A stretch of 64,000 nucleotides of DNA from positions 62,001 to 126,000 of the forward strand of contig NZ_AUDI01000009.1 in NCBI RefSeq assembly GCF_000425385.1, in the 5' to 3' direction. Numbering within the stretch: position 1 is the first letter of the stretch; every line of letters starts with the position of its first letter. This document shows positions 63,934 to 64,000 of this stretch, one piece after another. The position numbers and the translations under genes were made by a program. The notes below the pieces were generated by a model. That model made no database searches. It was not told where the DNA came from and saw nothing but the letters and a program-made list of their open reading frames with translations. Origin of the DNA: Pseudoduganella violaceinigra DSM 15887 (GTDB lineage: Bacteria; Pseudomonadota; Gammaproteobacteria; Burkholderiales; Burkholderiaceae_D).

Positions 63934-64000
63934 ATGGCAGCCCCCGACCAGATCACCCACTGGCGCGAAATGATCTTTGCCCGACTGGTGCAGATCGTGC
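63934..64000 (+). CDS. Start of an unidentified gene cut by the window end
   Basis: An ATG at 63934 with AAGGA nine bases upstream opens a frame that stays open for 22 codons to the window edge (MAAPDQITHWREMIFARL...). The amphipathic start with a basic WRE and an onset of hydrophobic residues suggests a membrane protein. Too short to identify. Confidence 0.4.
   Translation, partial: MAAPDQITHWREMIFARLVQIV

Overview
The window looks like chromosomal DNA from a GC-rich Gram-negative betaproteobacterium, probably in the Oxalobacteraceae (Massilia/Duganella-like). That assignment rests on protein style, base composition and gene content and was not confirmed by any search. Genes are densely packed. 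No transposase, prophage or CRISPR array was seen. About 37 kb in the middle (8.9-45.3 kb) is devoted to cell-surface polysaccharide.

Left flank (1-8.9 kb): a truncated gene, a DUF1059 protein, a class C beta-lactamase-like serine hydrolase, a CsgG-type lipoprotein, a PsiF-repeat protein, a DUF885 protein, a PAS-PAS hybrid histidine kinase, an exported protein of unknown function and a lipoprotein papain-like protease.

Module A (8.9-16.8 kb, minus strand): seven tightly coupled genes encode a HAD-UbiA fusion, a DprE1 homologue, a DprE2 homologue, a large membrane protein, an SDR, an FAD oxidoreductase and a GtrA protein. The first three match the mycobacterial route to polyprenyl-phosphoryl-D-arabinofuranose. 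The GtrA and membrane protein are likely flippase and extracytoplasmic transferase. A tRNA-Phe with a strong promoter and terminator follows.

Module B (17.4-26.1 kb, plus strand): nine genes, many with ATGA overlaps. They encode a GT-C-like membrane protein, WbqC, a GtrB-like GT2, a PhyH dioxygenase, a NeuD-type acyltransferase, a beta-propeller protein, GtrA, a zinc-ribbon methyltransferase and WecE. Together they suggest synthesis, modification and transfer of an unusual 4-amino-4,6-dideoxyhexose.

Module C (26.1-44.0 kb, minus strand): one long gene series. It encodes a GT2, RmlB-D-A-C (dTDP-L-rhamnose), the Wzm/Wzt ABC exporter, an 1111-residue methyltransferase-GT2-GT4 fusion, HddA-GmhA-HddC-GmhB (GDP-heptose), an acyltransferase-3, and a GtrB/GtrA/GT-C trio. 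galE lies upstream on the same strand. The export route is therefore an ABC-transporter-dependent O-polysaccharide. Around it sit three separate lipid-linked-sugar plus GtrA plus GT-C sets that could decorate it in the periplasm.

Right flank (45.6-64 kb): an exported protein, two tandem alkaline phosphatases under a good Pho-box candidate, a diguanylate cyclase, a methyltransferase-like protein, a penicillin-acylase-family lipoprotein, a GST, a DUF2058 protein, a CAP-domain protein, a SnoaL-like protein, an S9 peptidase that has lost its catalytic Ser and His, a TPR protein followed by a 12-bp tandem repeat, a large propeller-type sensor kinase and a gene cut by the window end.

The most notable item is the mycobacterial-type arabinose-donor pathway in a Gram-negative O-antigen locus, embedded among three parallel GtrA modules.
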